Shown one piece after another: positions 42,912-53,697 of a stretch of DNA of 64,000 bases. Source of the DNA: Diphasiastrum complanatum (lineage: Eukaryota > Streptophyta > Lycopodiopsida > Lycopodiales > Lycopodiaceae); the NCBI GenBank assembly GCA_029204225.1, contig MU832144.1, positions 1 to 64,000 of the forward strand, read 5' to 3'. Position 1 is the first letter of the stretch. The number at the start of each line of letters is the position of its first letter. A model generated the notes under the pieces. The model ran no database searches and was not told the DNA's origin. It worked only from the letters and a program-made list of their open reading frames with translations. Made by a program: the position numbers and the translations under genes.

Positions 42912-43642
42912 ATTCATCTACTACCAATTTTATGTTTGAGCCATACCAGTCCACCCAAGAGAAAGGTCATTATGTTGAATCTACCGATATCATAAACTGG
43001 AGCCATAGTTTGACTACGATTGATTGCGTGAATGCTAATTATTATGTTCAAAATTAGGCTAATTGTACCTATACTCCTCTGGACGATAATCAATTACCTC
43101 TTGATCTAGACACATGTATCATAAATATCAATTTTATTGATATTCTTTCACAAAATGATGAATTGTTGAACATTGCTTGGCTACCTACTGATGAATCAGA
43201 TGATTTGTTTGTAGATGATGAAAATGTTTTGCGAATTCAGAATTGCCCAGACGATCGTGACATTTCTAATCTTCAAATCCTCAACTACATGGAGGCACTT
43301 CCACTTAAAGCTTTCCCGCAACACTCATCCAACGTGGAACCAGTTACCAAAGTTACGGTCGAAAAACTTGATACCCAACGATACCGTGTCAAAAGACCAA
43401 ATTATCCCTGGGACCTATGTGAGGAAAAAACCATTTGTCAAATCGACAATGAAATCCTCCATGATGTGCCATCACTTCCTCATCCACACACCTCACGTCT
43501 TCCGAAGCCACAACCTCGTGGCAATATTATGAAGGAGAAGATGAAGAAACCACTTCTCATTCAATTGTCTGAAGATCTTACTACTGTTCGGCGGTCAAAT
43601 AACTCGCACATGATGTGCCTGCCTATTTTAAGGATTATATGA
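42912..43642 (+). pseudogene. G2 acidic spacer before reverse transcriptase
   Basis: One frame with a single TAG reads FMFEPYQSTQEKGHYVESTD, then LNIAWLPTDESDDLFVDDEN and LPLKAFPQHSSN. No conserved enzyme motif. Its position directly before RT suggests the protease-RT linker of a gypsy polyprotein. Confidence 0.55.
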
Positions 43643-43734
43643 TCGAGGATGTGACTATCTAATTACCACAAGCTCAACGCGAGCCGAATGGTAATTCATT
43701 TTACAAAGGCCCTACATGAACCATTACTCTATCT

Positions 43735-45499
43735 TTGAGTGAGCCCACTGAGCATAATGAATGTCTTGTTCACGTCGGGGCTCACCTCAATTGGGAACAA
43801 CATAGAAGGCTTGAGAAGCTTCTACGCAAATATCGACATGTCTTTGCTTGTTCATATAAAGACATGAAAGGAGTCTCACCCCAAGTAGTTGTGCATTGTA
43901 TTCCCCTTAAACCAGGTGCGAGGCCAACTGCTAGTCGTCCCTACCAATGCAATCCCATCTACAAGGCCAAAATAATGTGAAAAATTGGCAAAAATCTAGC
44001 TTGGTAATTTTATGTCCTTTATGTTTGAAAGTACATTTCACATGTGTGGAGCATGTTCCCACATGTGTAAAATAGTTTATCATAGCTTTAGGGGTCTAAG
44101 TTTTTAGGACAAGCTTCTTTGTGTAGAGTTATGATAGGGCCAAAAATTGGCATAGATGGCAAATTGGCAAAATCCACATGTAATGCCTCTATTGAGCCAA
44201 AAGTGAGTCATGATGCAATCTCGAGCTAGATAGGCATATGAATAGGGTGTTGACACTTGTGACAAAGTAATTTGATGAGTGATGGAGTCAAAAGTCGGTT
44301 TTGGTCAAGGGGTTCAATAAGAGTCAAGAGATCTCCAAGAGGGGTGGGTTAGGGTCCAATAGAATTGAAGAGGCTTCCAATAGCATGCAAGGAGGGATCT
44401 CCACAAACTCTATATGTACTTCTCCTTATGATCATTATGTATGTTGAGATTTTGAGTCAAATTGTTGGTGAGATTTGCTTGTTTGAGTTTCTCTCTCTAC
44501 ACGAGTTTCTATTAGCTCTAGTCTCTCTCTATCCGAGGAGAGGAGCTTAATTTTCCTTTGTACTTTCAAGAGGCTTTCCCTTTCATGTTTTTGAACTTTG
44601 GTTATCAACAATTGCATCCATCTTTGCCTCTATACCTTGCTTTTTTTATCTAGATCTTGGAAATCAATCTAGCATCCATTGGCAAGTGCACAAGCTTGCT
44701 TAGGAGATCAATCACACACTTTAGGGCATTCCCACACGTGTGAAATCTAACAAATAAAAGACGAATTACAACACTTGTTAGATGCATGATTCATCTATTA
44801 AATCGAATATACTGAGTGGGTTTCCCCGATCGTCATCGTTCCTAAGAAAAATGAAAAACCTCGCATCTGTGTCGATTTTAAGAAACTTAATGTCGTCACA
44901 GAACGTGATCATTTTCTATTACCTTTAAGCGAATCCATCTTAGAAAATCTGGCAGGAGATGAGGCCTACTCATACTTACATGGCCTTAGCGGCTACAATA
45001 TGATTCAAATTGCTGAAGAAGATCAACATAAAACCGCTTTTGCCACAGAATGGGGAATCTTCTGCTGGAAAGTCTTGCCCTTCGGTCTCTGTAATGCCCC
45101 TAGCACTTTCCAGCATGTTATGCAAGCTATCTTTTCTCATTAGATGGGAGATACCCTAGAGGTTTACTTGGATGATCTATAGGCGCACATTCAGAAAAAA
45201 CACGTCATCTGTCTGTGTTGGAAAAAAAAATTATCCAATGTCAACGCTTCGAAATCTCCGTGAATCCTAAAAAACGCCAAATCTGGGTAACACATGGCAT
45301 TGCGTTAGGGCATATCATTTCCAAAAACGGCATCGCAACAGACCCTGACAAGGTCTTGATCATTCAAAATCTACCTAAACCACGCACTATCTGCGAAGTT
45401 TATTCACTCCTAGGCCAGGCTAATTTTTATAGCTTCTTCATTCTCGATCTCAAAAATAAAGCACGATTGATTTATAAGGTGGTCGTTGTTCCTAAATGA
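43735..45499 (+). pseudogene. G2 reverse transcriptase, split by the solo LTR
   Basis: 43735-43975 encodes HRRLEKLLRKYRHVFACSYK and VVVHCIPLKPGARPT. After the solo LTR the same frame resumes at 44758: KDELQHLL, a TGA, then EYTEWVSPIVIVPKKNEKPR and ICVDFKKLN. GLSGYNMIQIAEEDQHKTAF, VLPFGLCNAPSTF and the box VYLDDL follow in that frame, then a frameshift leads to ISVNPKKRQIWVTHGIALGH. Stops at 45142 and 45179 and a shift near 45210 make it inactive. Confidence 0.88.
43976..44752 (+). repeat. Solo LTR (same family as C9) with target duplication AATAA
   Basis: The 777-bp block starts TGTGAAAAATTGGC and ends GTGTGAAATCTAACA. It is flanked by AATAA at 43971-43975 and 44753-44757. The reverse complement of 55385-56206 aligns along its whole length, though that copy carries extra repeated TATTGGACCCCTAATCAT units. 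Removing it joins the RT codons correctly (KAKI to KDELQHLL). No internal region remains, so it is the product of LTR-LTR recombination. Confidence 0.92.
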
Positions 45500-47169
45500 A
45501 CTGATGAGCAATGAGTTGTGTTCATTCAATTGAAAGAAGCCCTCACCAATGCACCTATTCTCCGAGCTCTTGATTATTCCAAAGAAATTATGTGCATACC
45601 AATGTATCCAAGTATGCCATTGGCACAGTGCTCACCCAACTGGGAGAATTCAAAAAGGATTATCCAATCTGCTTCCTCAGTAGACAATTGATCTCCGTTG
45701 AAGTCAATTACACGACTACCGAGCGTGAAGCTCTAGCGATGTATGCGGTTAAGAAGTTTCGCCATTATCTCTTGGAAAACGTTTTTGCGTTCTTCACTGA
45801 TCATCAGAGTTTTGAATTGTTGTTAGAAAGGGAGTTCAACATTATTTAGCATATCATCTATTCCGAATGCCTAATCTACCAACTCCAGACCAAGGCGTCA
45901 ACGATGATTTACCTGATGCCATTTTTTTCCAAGTTGACTATACCCGAGTTTGGGCCAAGGACATTGCTAAATACTTAACTTCAGGGCAGATGGATCTCTC
46001 CTTATCTAAACCCGAACAACATGCGTTGGTCCTCAAAACAAAACCTTATACGTTATTTATAGGCCAACTTTACAAGCAAGGTTTAGATGGAATTATCCGA
46101 CGTTGTCTTACTAAGGGTGAAAAAACCTCAGTTATATCTCTAACCCATGAAGTTGTTGGAGCTGGTCATTTCTCTTCCGAAATGATCGCCAAAAAAATTC
46201 TCTTGGTAGGATTTTGGTGGCCAACTCTCTTCAAATATACCCACATCTACATAAAGGCCTGTGACATTTGTCAAAGATCACAACACTTTCAAAAAATAGA
46301 CTATATGCCTTTACACTCTGTCATGACTGATCAAGCTTTCTAGAAATGGAGAATTGATGATTTTAGACCAATTAGTCCCGTTGCATGCAACACACAATCC
46401 AGATATATCGTCGTAGCTTGACGCTCGTTCTATCGCAAAATTTTTCTATGAATAGGTTATCATTCGTTTTGGATGTCCTCTAGAACTTATAAGCGACAAG
46501 GACCTCATTTCCTTAACTATCATAGCAGATCTATTATCGAAATTTTTTGTGGTACATCACAAGAGTTCTCTGTATTATCCACGATGCAATGGCCAGGCGG
46601 AATCTACCAACAAATTCTTATGTGGTGTTCTAACCAAAATCGTCGAGTCCAGCCGATCCGATTGGGAACTAAAACTTCACGCTGCTCTATGGGCCTATCG
46701 CACTACCCCAAAAAGAGCCACATGTTTAACCCCTTTCCAGCTAGTATATGGTCGGGAAGCCGTCATGCCTGTGGAATTCCATATTCCATCCCTACGAGTA
46801 GGATATAATCTAGAGCTAGATAATCGCCATATTCTACTTAATAGATTATTCCACCTGGAACAACTGTGTGAAACACGACGGATCAGCATCCATGATCAAC
46901 AAGTCCACAAACATCGACGAACGACATGGCATGATCAATCTTTAAAACTCAAAGAGTTCCAGGTTGGCGACAAGGTCTTCCTATACCAAGCCAAGACATT
47001 CAAGGGCAAACTGAAATTTTCTGGCCGAGGACCTTATGTCATTCAGAATATATTTGCATCTGGCTACGTCAAACTCCAAACCCTACATTGTGAGACCTTA
47101 GATAATGTAGTCAATGGAAGCAGACTCAAAAAGTACAACGAACATTGTTTTTATCTTTATATGTATTAG
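45500..47169 (+). pseudogene. G2 RNase H and integrase
   Basis: RNase H: SKYAIGTVLTQLGEFKKDYP, TTTEREALAMYAVKKFRHYL (45592-45849). Integrase zinc region: HEVVGAGHFSSEMIAKKI, then FWWPTLFKY and CDICQRSQ (46150-46280). The core and C-terminus include YYPRCNGQAESTNKFL, ALWAYRTTPKRATCLTPFQL, VYGREAVMP, and LKEFQVGDKVFLYQAKTFKG (46549-47169, open for 206 codons). Frameshifts separate the parts. Confidence 0.88.
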
Positions 47170-47692
47170 TTTGTTTACTTTCTAAATTTTGTTATTTATT
47201 TCTGTTTACTACCTGCTTGCCATTTCGATCAAATTTTTGGTATGTTTCTTGTTTCAAACATCAAGATATCATCAGATTAGGAATTCAATCAGTCTTTTTC
47301 TATCCAACCACAAGATTCATTCTTTTTTGAAGTTTTGATGCACAATCATACCAGATAGAATTCGCCCAGACCCATTTTTACTATCCACAATTCATTTATT
47401 ACCTCCGCGAATTCTAGCTCAGAGTCAAACTTTCCAGAAATTAAAAAAAAACAGTTTTTTGCATCAGATCCTTGTTGATAGAAATCGTAGATAATTCGTT
47501 GAGCCTCAAAATTACTTGCACAATTTCTCTATTACATCCGTGAATTCTGATCAGACCAATTTTTGTATTATCAAACAATTCCACTCATTTTGTACAAAAA
47601 AATCACTTACAGGAACTCACCGGACCTCAGAACATTGCCTTGAAATTCGTGAACCTCACTAAGAAATCGTGGGCATTGAGGATGATTACTAG
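47170..47692. other. G2 3' flank, no feature recognised
   Basis: AT-rich stretch after the integrase stop. An expected polypurine tract and LTR were not recognised. Confidence 0.45.
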
Positions 47693-48376
47693 GTGAATTT
47701 ACAATTTTTAGTCAAAAAAAATCTATATATAGTCCTCACCCATCCTCTCCATGAGTTCATTCTAGATTCTGCTGAAGAGTCCATGCTGAAATTTTCAAAA
47801 ATTCAAAATTTCCAAAACCATCTAGAATCATTCTATCACTACGATCATGGCCTCCAGAGACACCTCACTCTCGCTCCATCGTTGTAAGGTCCCTAAACCT
47901 TATTCGGATGACATATTCTTGATCTCCATCATTTCACTGATCAGAAAGCAAGAGTTTGGTCCGCACAGACTATTTCATTTATTCTGACGATTCCATTTAT
48001 TCCAGATCATGTCAAAGGATGGCAATTATACCATAATCAACATCTTCCCATAGCATCTACAAAGCTTGGATTTCCTAACCTGGGCGAGACGATTCATGGC
48101 AAGGGTACCAGCTACAATGCAAAATACTTCACGAAATTCCTGATGGACAACGGAAAGACCATTGCCCAAACCAACAACGGCATCGCCATCAGACTCATCA
48201 AGGATCCTAATCTCAGGACAGCCTCAGAGATCCTCATGGCCATGGTCGAGGTCCACATTGTCAAAATAAATCGCATTCCACCAAGCGATCTATTTTCCTT
48301 AACCCTCACCATGGATGATCCCACTCAGAACTGCAGGTGGGCAGAAAGGTTGTTGAGAAGTTATGTGTGGCCCTAA
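47693..48376 (+). pseudogene. Unidentified ORF downstream of G2 integrase
   Basis: One frame holds about 228 codons, broken only by three stops clustered near 47885-47907. The longest open part (47908-48376) reads HILDLHHFTDQKARVWSAQT, then LYHNQHLPIASTKLGFPNLG, NAKYFTKFLMDNGKTIAQTN and IRLIKDPNLRTASEILMAMV. I do not recognise the family, and there is no signal peptide or obvious membrane segment. Its place after integrase is that of the extra (env-like) ORF of some plant gypsy elements, but it could be the gag of another element. Confidence 0.45.
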
Positions 48377-48456
48377 AATCTAGAAAAGCCACGACGAAAT
48401 ATGGATATCTCCTCCACATGTTGGTCACAAAACAATTGGGACAACGAACGGCCGCG

Positions 48457-49638
48457 TGTTGGATTTATTTCCTCTACTCTCCTAAATCCTATGTTAATCT
48501 GCCTCCATTCATGCTACTTCATTTTACTTGTGTCGTCCCATAGTCTGCATATTTACACGTAAAATAAGACAGGTGAAAAAGGCGACAGTTGCAACAGTCT
48601 GCATTTTTACTCACAATTTATGACAGGCAAAAAATGCAATGATTGCACAGCCTGCATATTTACAAGCAAACTTGAATAGGCGAAAAATGCAACACTGCAT
48701 TTTATGATAGGCAAAAAATGCAAAAAATGCGAGACTGCATTTTTACACGCATTTTATGACAGGCGAAAAAGGCGAAAAATGCGACACTACATTTTTACAC
48801 GCAACTTATGACAGACGACACTTGCCTTTAAAAATGTGACACTTGCCTTTAAAAAGGACGACGGTTGCCTTTAGGTAAGGACAAGGCCAAAGGCCAAAGG
48901 GTGTCGTAATTATCGCATTTTCACCAATGTTAATTTTGGTGAAGCCCGACGTCGCAGCCTCCTCACGCTCGTTCTATGCACTGTGCAATCATATTTGTCA
49001 ACAATAATAGCCACCCACGATCTCCTATCAACGACATAACCACCTTTGTACCTTTTTCATTTGCACACTTGTAAAATTTATGTATATAGTGAATACCATC
49101 TCGGTATTCATAAGAGAAGAAGCAAAAAATAGGACATAAGCAAAGCATGATTTTGTAACATGTGAGACAGACATTGTAGATGCTTTCACACATTGATTTC
49201 TTCTTTCAGACAGATTGTCAGTAATAGGTTCATAACTTTTATAGATTGTAGTTATCTTTGTGAGTATGCGGTTTCGCCCGCTATTGTTTTGTGCTCACTT
49301 GCATTATTGACTTGTATATTTTGTTATACTTAATCTGATAACAGCTCTATCTGGTTCTGCGTTTAGATTTGTGTCAATACTGTAATGCCTTTCTATGTTC
49401 TGTCTGGTCATCTGATTGATTTGTCTAGTTGTCTGTTGATCACTTCCGCTACCACCATGCATTAGAAGCTCTAAAATTATTATATTATTGTGTTCGCCTG
49501 CTAAGTCACAGTAGTGCATGCACCAAGAGAAAATTGAAGTGAAAGGGAGAGACAATTGATCTATTCGGTCCTGATTGATCTATCCTGATCGATCCTTCCT
49601 CATTCACATTCCTTCACCTCCACAACTTTTCTCTGACA
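48457..49638 (+). repeat. 5' LTR of copia C8
   Basis: Starts TGTTGGATTTATTTCC and ends TTTCTCTGACA before the primer site, about 1182 bp. It contains an imperfect repeat array at 48545-48870. Confidence 0.82.
48545..48870 (+). repeat. Minisatellite inside the C8 LTR
   Basis: Units of roughly 45-60 bases built from CTGCATTTTTACACGC, TTATGACAGGC and GAAAAATGCGAC occur about six times with variation. The last part degenerates to TTGCCTTTAAAAA repeats. Confidence 0.8.
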
Positions 49639-49650
49639 TGGTATCAAAGC
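49639..49650 (+). other. Primer binding site of copia C8
   Basis: TGGTATCAAAGC, the same variant as in C5. Confidence 0.82.
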
Positions 49651-49871
49651 GATAGTTACTATTCTCTGATTATTTACAGCTTTAATATTAGAAACAATAT
49701 GATTTCTCAAGCAGATTTATGTCAGAGCTATTTCTATAGCCTGATAAGCTTCCCACAGAACATGATTCTACTAGCCGATAGGATAATTGTTTTCTTGTTC
49801 TGTAATTTAGCACTAGATTCTCATACTTAAGTCACTGATAGTTACTACTATCACCTAGACTAATCTTTCAC

Positions 49872-50700
49872 ATGGATTCCCAAGGGAAATCCAGTCCTAT
49901 CATGGACAAGCTTGATGAAGCCAATTACCATCTGTGGAAATTTAAGATTAGAATCGTGCTAATGGCTAAGGAGTTGTATAACGTTGTTACAGGTGCAGAG
50001 GGAATACCCGAAGCTGACGACGCAACAATCTCCAGATGGAAGCTAAAGGATGGCAAAGCATTTGCGCTGATTATTCTCAACATTTCGGATACTCAAATCG
50101 GCCATGTGTTCGAAGCTCAGACATCCAAGGAAGTCTGGAACATCTTGAGTACATCATATGAAGTACGAGATATAGCTTCCAAGCTACATCTCAGGAAGAA
50201 AATTTTACTCCCTCAAGATGGCAAATGGTGATTCCCTGCAGAATCACATCAACTAGTTCAAGAACCTACTGAAGCAAATGGCCGCTGTCGGATCTATCAT
50301 AGACGATCAAGACGCAGTAATGCAACTACTTACAAGCTTGCCAAGCTCATACGACAGCTGGGTGATGATCATCATGACGCATCCAAAGCTGACTCTTTCA
50401 AGAGTCATTACAATGTTGTTGCAAGAAGAAACGTGGAGGAACGAAGCCTCCAGTTCCTCAGCTGATTCTCACACCTTGTACACCAACAGAGGCTAGACTA
50501 AGCAGAAGAAGAAGAAAGGCCCGAATCAATCAAAGCAAGACCAGAAACCAACACAGCACAAAGAATAGTCAAATCCGCAAACTAAGAAGAAGCTGTTCTG
50601 CAGATACTGTCAGAGAAACAACCACGAGATTCAAGACTGCCGAATATTACAAGCAAAGAACAACAGCAAGAGACAGTCAAATCAAGTGGCCAATGCAGCT
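49872..50700 (+). pseudogene. Copia C8 gag and zinc knuckle
   Basis: ATG 49872 opens 119 codons (NYHLWKFKIRIVLMAKELYN, ISRWKLKDGKAFALIILNIS). A frameshift follows near 50225. Frame 50278-50496 continues with LLTSLPSSYDSWVM and LSRVITMLLQEE. A CX2CX4HX4C knuckle CRYCQRNNHEIQDC lies at 50600-50641. Single TAG codons interrupt the linker (near 50494, 50566 and 50713). Confidence 0.88.
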
Positions 50701-50727
50701 ATAGAAGTTCCATAGCCAATTCAAGAA

Positions 50728-51210
50728 GTGGATCATGATGCCTTCATGACCAGCCATCAAGGAGCCTCCAACGACAGTTCTTGGTTCCTGGATTTCGGCG
50801 CCACTCAACATATGGCCATCATCATTGGTTGTTTTGAGTCATATTCATCCTACAATACCAACAAATATGTTCACCTTGGCGATAATAGCACACAAGCTAT
50901 TAAAGGTAAAGGTACTGTAAGATTAAGCTTTGCAAATGATCCGTCTAAGCTACTTTCTAAAGTCCTATATGTACCCAATCTGTCTACAAATCTGCTCTTT
51001 GTAAGCAGAATCATAGATCTAGGACATAAAGTAGAATTCGAATGTGATCAATGCAAAGTAGTTGATAGGATAGGCAAGATCCTAGCACTCGAAAAGAGAC
51101 ATAATACATCTTGGGACTCACGTAATGCAGATCACAAAGGTGATTTAATAAGGTGTGATATTTGTCCTGAGACAATGACAATAAGATATCACATTGCACG
51201 CCAAACTTGC
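50728..51210 (+). pseudogene. Copia C8 protease and GAG-pre-integrase start
   Basis: The active-site segment reads WFLDFGATQHM; the family has D-S/T-G, so Ser is replaced by Phe and the protease would be inactive. It continues VHLGDNSTQAIKGKGTVRLS and LYVPNLSTNLLFVSRI. Copia similarity ends near 51200; the remainder of this 196-codon frame is unrelated sequence. Confidence 0.83.
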
Positions 51211-51302
51211 TCCTTCAATTTCGTTTACAGGCGATTCAAGTTTGCTCATGGTCGATGGGATAGCTTGGATGCAGAGACGAGACATCAAGCCATGGATTGT
51301 GA

Positions 51303-51365
51303 GCAGCAGCAGGGGTAGGAGCAGGGGCAGTAGCATGGGCAGTAGGGGCAGGAGCAGGGGCAGCT
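51303..51365 (+). repeat. G-rich minisatellite
   Basis: Irregular repeats of GGAGCAGGGGCAGTAGCA with five runs of 3-4 G within 50 bases (51312-51360). Confidence 0.8.
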
Positions 51366-51905
51366 AGAGCATCATGATCAAATGCAGCAACAGGCAAACG
51401 AGCAGGATCAGCAACAACAACCAACTATGGATGAGCAGCAAGTGGCAGGAGCAGTAGAGGATGCCCTTCTGATTTTGGTGTGAGGTCGGTGTTGGAAAGC
51501 CCCTCTCCAACACAGAGCCAGCGCGACGCCACTCAAGCTTTGCTTCTGGGACAATCCCCAATGATTCTCCTAGGATCTTCGACGATCAGGGTCCTCCAGG
51601 ACAGGTGCCTCTTGATGGCTTTGTGATTGGTTTGCGGAGCAGCTTCAGGGGACTCCACTTTGACACAATCACTCGGACATGTGCAAGGGCTTGTTATGGG
51701 GCCTATGATGTCCTTGCTCATGGGTTCGGACTAGACACCCCATGCAGAAACCATTGGGGAGGCTTCTCAGCATGTCACCCCCACATCACGGCCTAAAGCT
51801 GAAGCCGTATCGAAAGAGAGGTTGCTGAAGCCTCAATGCCTATTGCAAACCATCCCTTAGCCACAGCCGCAACCGCAAGCTCCCCAGGTGCCATTAGCTC
51901 AGTCA

Positions 51906-52275
51906 GCACTAGAGGTACCCCCCTGCAGCTCCCACGCAAGAAGAGGCAGGTCCTAGCCAGCCAACAACACGGAGAAGGGCAGCCACACCACCACCACCCT
52001 AGCAAGGCAAGATTCTCAGAAGGATGCAGCCTTCGCAATCACACCGTCAAAGAAAGAGCCATCTTTCCAATTGGTATAAGGAGATTCAGAAATACCAGAA
52101 ATCCACTAAATTTCTCATACTTAGAGCCCCATTTGTTCGGACCATCAAGGAGATCATGGATGAATTCTCTCTTGGGCTCATGATTACGAGCGAGGCCGCT
52201 TCGGCTATCCAAGGCGGCGGAGATGTATTTGAAAAATCTCTTTGAAGACCCATTGTTAGCAAAGCGACTAAGACA
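51906..52275 (+). pseudogene. Histone H3-like (possibly CENH3-like) processed pseudogene
   Basis: Plus frame 1 from about 52024 reads EIQKYQKSTKFLILRAPFVR, TIKEIMDEFSLGLMITSEAA and SAIQ. It matches the alphaN helix, alpha1, loop 1 and alpha2 start of histone H3 (E-I-R/Q-K-Y-Q-K-S-T). FVR...EI...F is nearer to centromeric H3 variants than to canonical H3, but loop 1 has canonical length. After VFEK a 2-base loss shifts the frame; the shifted frame continues LKNLFEDPLLAKRL (compare LFED in H3) and stops before alpha3. Upstream, a basic Pro-rich region (SQPTTRRRAATPPPP, then a TAG) may be the N-terminal tail. No introns are present. Confidence 0.75.
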
Positions 52276-53334
52276 CGAGAGGAATTAAAAACGATGTACT
52301 CCAAATTTTGATATAATATGTATTGAAGATCATTTTTATCATCAAACTCTCTTGAATTATTGTGTGAATTCATTTTATGATGAAATCTAGTTCTCTATAA
52401 ATGTTTTTGGTTCAGTTGATTTTATTTCATTGAATGTTTGTCCAATGTTTTTTTGCACACAAAGGCACGGAGGGAGGCCGTTTGACCCAGTCAAACACCC
52501 TCCCTTTGCGCCCTTGCGTGATTATCATGCAAGGGCACTGAGGGGGAGCGTTTGACTCGCAAAATGGCAAATTAATGTTCTGAAATCTAGATAATTGAAA
52601 GAAAATTTTATAACCTACCATAATGAATGAAGTTTTTAAACACTTTTCTAGTTGTAGGAAGCTTGTAGTTGAAGTACCCAATAAATCTAGTTCTCTTTGG
52701 AAGAGAGTAATGATGCTTATAGAATTGTTTAGGGACTGATTTTTTATCATGTTAGAGAAGTTTTAAAGTGGGCTTTGGGTTTTGAAAAGTTCTGAAAAAA
52801 AATTTGTGGGATGGGTAGAGGAAGTCTTCCTCTACATACACAAACTTTTTTTGGCAAAAAGATTGATTCTAGCTGTGTTTTGATCAAAACTAGTGTTTTT
52901 TTTTGCATAAATGAAGCGTTTGAAGTTCTAATTTTCATTTTGAAGTTCTATTTTTCAGACTCGTAAATCTGAAAATCAGATCTGAAAAGTGAAGTTTTCA
53001 TTCAAACTTCATTAGTTACACCTTTCTATCTCCTAGTTTCATGAAGATGGCAATGTAGGAAGGGAATGGTAGTGTAACTTTGTGCATAAAACAAGTTTTG
53101 AAATTCTGTTTTTTGTCATTTTGAAGTTCTGATTTTTAGACCTGTAAATCTGAAAATCAGATCTGAAAATTGAAGTTTTCATAAAGCTTCATTAGTTATC
53201 CATTAATAAGATTGAATGAATAGAAGTAAGTGCTTTTTATTTGCATTGGATGTAACAATTGAAGCATTTTTATCATTCTAATTTGAGCACTTGTTGTTGT
53301 ATTTGCAAAATAGGAAAACACACAAGCAACCCCA
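52276..53334 (+). other. Presumed leader of gypsy G3, with a spaced direct repeat
   Basis: About 70 bases around TCTGAAAATCAGATCTGAAAA occur twice (52931-53015 and 53123-53205). A palindrome-rich stretch around 52460-52560 repeats GGGAG(G/C)CGTTTGAC. No ORF with motifs; no clear LTR. Confidence 0.5.
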
Positions 53335-53697
53335 ATGGATCAAACCAATGAAAACCCAACATTTGATCTATCAAACCCATCCAATGTGGCACAAGCTCTT
53401 GAACTTTTATACCAACAAATTCAAGCCACTAATAAGTAGCTTCTTGAAACTAATCAAAGAAACCAAGACTTAGAGTCTAGGTTAGCCAATCAGAAGAAGC
53501 ATGTAGTTCTACCTCCTTTAAAAGTGTTTAAGGGGGAGAAGAAGGATAGGAAATTACAAGTGGTAAGTTCTTGGCTGAATGTTTGGAACAAATACTTTTC
53601 CATGAACCAATTCCCTGAATCTGAGAAGTTATCCACTGTCACCATGTTCCTTGAAGGAAGAGCCTTAGTTTGGTGGGATGACTTAGTTGCAAGTTGT
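53335..53697 (+). pseudogene. Gypsy G3 gag
   Basis: MDQTNENPTFDLSNPSNVAQ leads into a coiled coil with one TAG (near 53437). The gag core then reads PPLKVFKGEKKDRKLQVVSS, WLNVWNKYFSMNQFPESEKL, TMFLEGRALVWWDDLV. It stops being gag after VASCF. Confidence 0.83.

Larger units (their letters stand above)
42900..47169 (+). mobile_element. Ty3/gypsy element G2, interior only, interrupted by a solo LTR
   Basis: Plus-strand protease-RT spacer, RT, RNase H and integrase can be followed from about 42900 to the stop after KKYNEHCFYLYMY at 47169, in changing frames. LTRs, gag and protease were not recognised. A 777-bp solo LTR splits the RT start. Confidence 0.85.
48457..51210 (+). mobile_element. Copia C8, 5' half (LTR, gag, protease, GAG-pre-integrase)
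   Basis: A 5' LTR, primer site and the first third of a copia polyprotein, ending abruptly near 51200. It belongs to the family of C2 and C5. Integrase, RT, RNase H and the 3' LTR are lost; a histone-like pseudogene and G-rich repeats follow. Confidence 0.88.

Noticed and set aside
51836-52183. 115-codon plus ORF overlapping the histone-like region
   Set aside because: It is the +1 frame of the histone-like pseudogene; histone similarity lies in the neighbouring frame.
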